Part shown: positions 59,323-64,000 of the stretch, piece by piece
Numbering within the stretch: position 1 is the stretch's first letter
Layout: every line of letters begins with the position of its first letter
Assembly (NCBI GenBank): GCA_001574975.1
Contig: KQ965850.1
Location: 80,875-144,874, forward strand
Length of the DNA stretch: 64,000 nt
DNA from: Gonapodya prolifera JEL478
Taxonomy: Eukaryota; Monoblepharomycota; Monoblepharidomycetes; Monoblepharidales; Gonapodyaceae
Direction of reading: 5' to 3'
The notes under the pieces: generated by a model
What the model was told of the DNA's origin: nothing
Database searches by the model: none
What the model saw: only the letters and a program-made list of their open reading frames with translations
Translations under genes and position numbers: made by a program

Positions 59323-60855
59323 ATGGACAACTCGATGAAATTGCACCTGGAGTCTCAAGCATCCGAGTGGCAGTTCAAAGACGAGGGCAACGCCAACCTG
59401 CTGCTATCGTACTGCAGCCCTGGATCGTCTCCATTTCGAGGATGTCTTTTGCGAATGGCAAAAATCGAAGCCAACGCCGGAGCAGGAACCGCTCCAAAAC
59501 CGCCATCATACGATGCCCGCGACATCATGGAATACCGCACCAAGGTCATCACCCCCCTCCTGGGGGACTTGGTGGCCCCTCCGGTGCTGATCGAGGTCGG
59601 GTTCGATTTCCTGCAAGCAATCGCACATTCGCCGGCAATCCAGATCGCGCGAAAGCCGCAAAGACGTGCCAAAAATGTTGATACGAGCCAGCGATGGGCG
59701 CTCCTGGAGGTGGACCACACACTGCCATTCGGGATTCCTCCCGTCCAACCCGCGACTGCCCATGGTTCCGTCTCGGCGCCCACGGGAGTGCACGTTGTCA
59801 CATTTGAGATTAAGCCCAAGTGGGGTTTTAAGCGCGCAATTGGCTCAGAAGCGGCGAAGTACATTTCCAAAGCTCATATTGGAGCCAAAGTCGCCACGTG
59901 TCGCTACTGCATGCACCGCGTGCTGAAGGATTCTGCGCAACCGCACAGAGCTTCTCCTGATATTAGTGGGTCGGTTGAGGTGAATGGAGGAAGTGACCAA
60001 TTGTTCTGTCCATTGGATCTCTATTCAAGCAATGCCAACCGTGTTCGACGTGCATTCAAATACCTGCTGAAGGACCCCAGGAATAATTTTGGACTGTTGA
60101 TTAATGGCGAACGTGTGGACGCTCTTGATCTTTCGTCAACAGCCGAACCACCATGGTTCCCAGGACTGCTGGATTTTCTGGGTGTGGAAGTAACCCCATC
60201 TGGGAACTTGGGTACTGCAAAAGCAAACTGCGCACAAGCTCTTTCAGACTTTTTGGAAGCGATGCTCCGTGTAGGAGGACATCCCCTGCAGTTTTTGAGG
60301 ACGCATCAAGAGCAACTGGACCAATTTGACATCGAGGGAGTTTTTCCAATGTTCTCTGTGCTACTGGCTCTGCCAGAGAGCAAGCGCACTGATTTGAAAC
60401 ATCCTGATTGGAGTGACGTAGTTCAAAAGTACCATGACAGATTGGTTCCGCACACCTCGCAAAGTCAAAGATTGGACAAGGCCTCCCCTGAGTTTTTGAG
60501 GCAATCTGTCCTTGAGTTTTTGATTTCTGCAACTCTCAAGGACTGTACACTTCTCTTGACAGTAGTACGGGACAATGAAAATCCTTCTTGTCACCATGCT
60601 GCTACATATTCTTCGTTGGTTGGGGAAACACATTCCATGGATACATGGCGTCCACTCAATTTCCGTTGCAGTGGTGAAGGTCAAAGCAACCTGACGTATT
60701 TATTCAAAGTGACTTTTGTGGACATGGACCCAAAGCCAAGCAATAGGATCCCACACTATTTTGATCTGGATAAGACAATAGTGGACAATTTTCTACAGTC
60801 AGGTTTTATTAGACAATGTGTTAATAGTGACGAGACAGTGAATTATATACTTTGA
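59323..60855 (+). CDS. IPK1: Inositol-pentakisphosphate 2-kinase
   Basis: The enzyme phosphorylates InsP5 at the 2-position to make InsP6 (phytate), which is used in mRNA export and phosphate signalling. The gene is a single exon of 510 aa. Diagnostic motifs are WQFKDEGNANLLLSY (residues 16-30), EIKPKWG (162-168), RYCMHR (194-199) and FVDMDPKP (465-472), the last giving the family D-x-D-x-K. The length is at the upper end for fungal IPK1. The lack of introns contrasts with its neighbours, and the 3' third is more AT-rich than the 5' part. Confidence 0.92.
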   Translation: MDNSMKLHLESQASEWQFKDEGNANLLLSYCSPGSSPFRGCLLRMAKIEANAGAGTAPKPPSYDARDIMEYRTKVITPLLGDLVAPPVLIEVGFDFLQAIAHSPAIQIARKPQRRAKNVDTSQRWALLEVDHTLPFGIPPVQPATAHGSVSAPTGVHVVTFEIKPKWGFKRAIGSEAAKYISKAHIGAKVATCRYCMHRVLKDSAQPHRASPDISGSVEVNGGSDQLFCPLDLYSSNANRVRRAFKYLLKDPRNNFGLLINGERVDALDLSSTAEPPWFPGLLDFLGVEVTPSGNLGTAKANCAQALSDFLEAMLRVGGHPLQFLRTHQEQLDQFDIEGVFPMFSVLLALPESKRTDLKHPDWSDVVQKYHDRLVPHTSQSQRLDKASPEFLRQSVLEFLISATLKDCTLLLTVVRDNENPSCHHAATYSSLVGETHSMDTWRPLNFRCSGEGQSNLTYLFKVTFVDMDPKPSNRIPHYFDLDKTIVDNFLQSGFIRQCVNSDETVNYIL

Positions 60856-62103
60856 TCAAAACCTTGAGACGTGAGTTTGTGGGAAAGAAATGGGCAGGTG
60901 TGCTAACATGAACGAATGACATGAAGATCAGAATAGGTACAGAAGATATAAGAACACAAGCAAATATTATGTACCTAGAGGAGTGGAGGACTGAGGAAGG
61001 AATGTGTGTTGAAGAAGGGGATCTGGACTTCATGACTACAAGAATGTGAATCAGGAATAAGACAAGTGAATGAAGTCAAACTAGAGGAGCAAAAGTGTAA
61101 GTGTGTTGCTGAGAGGATGGGGTAGTGGAACAATGTAGGATGGGGGCAAATAAGCCCAATCTAACTGTGGATGCTCAAGCATCCATCCTAAATCCCAATT
61201 GTAAAACCCCACCTACCAGAATCCAAGCCCCCTGACCTGCTCTTCTCCCCACCATGCCCTGCAATGTGATTACTGGCAGACACAACAAAAATGGGGTTAA
61301 AGTCACATTGCACAAAAATGTCCCACATGGAATCAATCTTGGGAAACACAATTGACAACAACGGGTTATTTAAACTTACCATATTGCCTGCTTCATCCCC
61401 AACTACAATTTCCTCAATTGGTTCATTTACTGTCACAAAGCTGTGGCAGAACTAAAAAAAATTGATGCGTTTATGTCTATTGTAGTTGCTTTTCACTGTA
61501 GCAGATTCCTCTCAAGAAAGAATTAGTGGTGGTACTGAATGTCTGCAAACAGACAGCAGAAGGATGGCCAGAAGAGGTGTATGGTATGCTGGTCACATGA
61601 GGCCACTGAAACAGGTGGGTGTTTGGTTTTGGGCATGTGGGTGTTGGGCAACTGAAATGGCGAGTTTGGGCAATGCATAGGGAAGCCCCCTGGGCTCTTT
61701 GGAACTGTTGGTAGGAACAGGGCAAATGGTTTGGTGCTGGTCCCTCTGTATTTATTTTGTTATGTTTGTGTGCCATCTACCAATGGCAGACTGTCACCCC
61801 CCCACTTGCAGGCAGGTACCATACAGCATAGCGCTATCTACCTGGGAGATGACCAACTCCCCTAGTTACTTGTTAACTATAAAATAAATCCTTGATGTCA
61901 TTAGTGGTGGTAAGGATTGTGAACGCCAAGCAAGACTGTGACTCATGCCATGACGAACCGAACTCTGCCAATATTCTATTTGGTCCTTTGAACTTGAATT
62001 CTAAAAATTTTACTTTGAATCAAATACCAAATAACAAAATTTTTCTTTGAATCAAATAAGCACTTCCTTGAATCAAATGTCAAATAGTTGATTGAGTACA
62101 TTC
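60856..62103. other. AT-rich region bordering the transposon
   Basis: No conserved gene is seen. A minus-strand frame at 61436-61188 (NEPIEEIVVGDEAGNM) is open for 82 codons but unrecognised. At about 62005-62090 the block TTGAATCAAAT occurs three times, possibly subterminal repeats of the neighbouring hAT element. Base composition changes clearly from the GC-rich region to the left. Confidence 0.4.
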
Positions 62104-64000
62104 CTATTCTTCTCCACTAAGGTTATCTATATTGCTGTCTAGCAATTCCTCCCATTCCTCATCCCCAAGAGTGATAGCAGATCTCTTATGCTTATGTCCA
62201 TTGCAATCCTTCCACCAGTCACCAAGACAAACTGACCGCCTCACCAATTCTGGTTTCAAACTGCCCTGCTTCTTGCTGTAAACACTTGAGGAGGCAGAGA
62301 ACAAATGCTCAGAAGGCACACTGGTGGCGGGAATGGCAAGGTAGTCACATGCCATATGAGCAAGGTCAGGTTATTGCCTTGCTTCTGGGTCAGACTTGAA
62401 CAAAGCTGTGAGACCAGCCATATAACAGACATCAAATAGTGAACCCACACTCCAAAACTCAAGTGGGTCAACACCAAGAGGTGATGATGGTGCGTCACAG
62501 TATAACTTGAGCTGGTCTACCTCTTCCACTCTACAGTGCTTTGCTGAATATATGAGATTGGTTGACCATGCAAAGCGTTGTGTTGGCAGCTCTGTGTAGC
62601 TGGAAGAACCTCCTGGAGGAGACACATGGGTGTGATAGCTGCAATCAAAAATGTTGTTGATGGTGTCCCAAATTTTATCACAGTAATCTTCCCAGCCATC
62701 TCCCTTGAAGAATTCAAATCGTTCTTTTGGATCAAGGACTACAAAAGAATGTTCAGAGGGTTGGAGAAAACTAACATGAGCTGATACACTCACAGACTGC
62801 TAAAACAAACATTGGTGACTTGTCACTTTTGGCATAATACTTCCTAAGAATGCCAAGAGCTTGCTCTGCTGCCACTCTGATCTGCAAAAGGGGTCCATGA
62901 TACTGTGTCTTCTCAAGCCACTCAAAGAGGTCATTGAATGCTGGAATGACAGTGTGGAGTGTGGGGTACATTGAACCACTGACTTTGGTTGAAACATTGT
63001 CAAAGATTCTCAGAAGATGGGAGCACATAGATTTAATAAGGGCCCAGTCACTGGAAGAGGGGCAGAGCTTTTGGAGCTCTGGGTAGTCCGGATTGTTACA
63101 CATGGCATCTAGTGCCTAAAGAGTACAAAAGAGTTATGAAATCAGTTTGTAAACTATCCAGGTAAATTGCAAGACATACCTGACAGAGATGATATGCTCT
63201 TGCAAGCATAGCAAATGATGAGTTCCAATGGATGCTCACATCAAGTTTAAGATCAAGAGGGGGGAGGTTATGCTGCTTGCAGAAACTCTTTGAATGTGTC
63301 ACATTTCTGTGGGCTCCTGCAGATAATCACACAGATTTTGCAGACCTGTTACAATTGCAAGAGACAGGTAAAGGTTTAGAAAACATGAGACCAGAGAGAG
63401 ACACATACTTGAGAGAATGGGGTGGAACTATCCAATGGCTCTGCAGCAATGTTCTCCTCCTCCTTGGTCACAGCATATTGCAACTCTGCACCAACCCTGT
63501 AGCCACCAGCACCATCATCTTGCAATGGTGATTGCAAGATGGACATGCCTTTGCTTGCCACAAGGTTAAGAGCATGTGCACAACAGAAGATGTGATTCTT
63601 TGTGGCATCAAATGATGGTGGGAGTGCATCATGGTATTGCTTCATGAGGCTTGCATCATTGTGTCATTGTTTGGTGCATTGTCAGTAACACATGCCAGGA
63701 ACCGTAAGATTACATATCAATTTCTATTGGGGGTTATGCGCAATATTTGAATTGCCACATGTTACACAACCTAGGTGAGCTACACGAGCCTGTAAACTGC
63801 AGGAATGTGTATATATATGATCAAACATACATAATATGTTGTAGCGCACACAGAACTCACCTACAGGAACGTGACGCCAAACTTGGGGCACGCTCTGCAG
63901 GTGCACTCATCTAAATACATGACCACAGTAGTGGCACAGCACTTAACACCTCACACTATATATACCATGTCAATGGATGTCACCTGAGGCTATGGTGACA
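62104..64000 (-). mobile_element. Defective hAT-family DNA transposon (transposase, 5' part beyond window)
   Basis: The minus strand encodes RNase-H-fold hAT transposase segments in order: VTDNAPNN (63689-63666, catalytic Asp), CCAHALNLVASKGM (63586-63545), LDVSIHWNSSFAMLARAYHL, LPTLH-type helices (SMYPTLHTVIPAFNDLFEWL), SKSLFDVCYMAG-like sequence, and the C-terminal hAT dimerisation domain (ACDYLAIPATSVPSEHLFSA). Introns with GTATGT-type donors separate them. A TAA (62373-62371) interrupts the frame just before the dimerisation domain, and the frame shifts near 63655 after VTDNAPNN. The BED zinc finger and the 5' end would lie beyond 64000. The copy is probably non-autonomous. Confidence 0.8.

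Noticed and set aside
61188-61436. 82-codon minus-strand ORF as a gene
   Set aside because: Open but unrecognised, in AT-rich sequence next to a transposon, with no splice or start support.

Overview
This is nuclear DNA from a fungus that makes flagellated zoospores, most likely a chytrid in the broad sense. The genes are spliced with short GT-AG introns (mostly 50-120 bp). Fungal families are present: a Zn2Cys6 transcription factor, an NHA1-type Na+/H+ antiporter, a fungal-type phosphatidylinositol synthase and a CBM18 copper radical oxidase. Alongside them are two genes found only in organisms with cilia, CEP104 (1-3.6 kb) and IFT56/TTC26 (35.4-37.8 kb). The left 50 kb is GC-rich and gene-dense. 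The last 3 kb is AT-rich and carries a transposon.

Layout: 1-6 kb, CEP104 (5' end missing) and a FAM72-family gene. 6-10.6 kb, two uncharacterised membrane proteins on the minus strand. 10.6-12.7 kb, an ambiguous stretch that may hold a decayed gene. 12.7-16.2 kb, phosphatidylinositol synthase and a TMEM184 protein. 16.3-19.4 kb, two tandem 3-mercaptopyruvate sulfurtransferases, one with a mitochondrial presequence and one without. 19.8-25.7 kb, an NHA1-type antiporter converging on a CAMK-type kinase with a predicted N-myristoylation site. 25.8-27.8 kb, a decayed Fanzor (eukaryotic TnpB homologue, RNA-guided nuclease family). 28-30 kb, poorly resolved sequence. 30-34.5 kb, a double-GNAT acetyltransferase, a C2H2 protein and a DOMON-cytochrome b561 protein. 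35.4-44.5 kb, IFT56 and a large dsRBD-DExH RNA helicase with an RS-rich tail. 44.7-50.8 kb, a Zn2Cys6 factor, a Ure2/YghU-like glutathione transferase and a KxDL (BORC/BLOC-1-type) protein. 51-54 kb, a broken copper radical oxidase. 54.5-61 kb, a CBM20-dual-specificity phosphatase (laforin architecture), a single-pass membrane protein, a CxxC zinc protein, mitoribosomal mS35 and inositol-pentakisphosphate 2-kinase. 61-64 kb, an AT-rich zone with a defective hAT transposase.

The observations most worth follow-up are the Fanzor relic and the laforin-like CBM20-phosphatase fusion. After these come the differently targeted sulfurtransferase pair and the small multi-CxxC protein, which has a loose resemblance to Stc1-type zinc fingers. 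Exon coordinates below were assembled by eye from splice consensus and reading-frame continuity. Where the exon sum was checked to be a multiple of three, this is stated.
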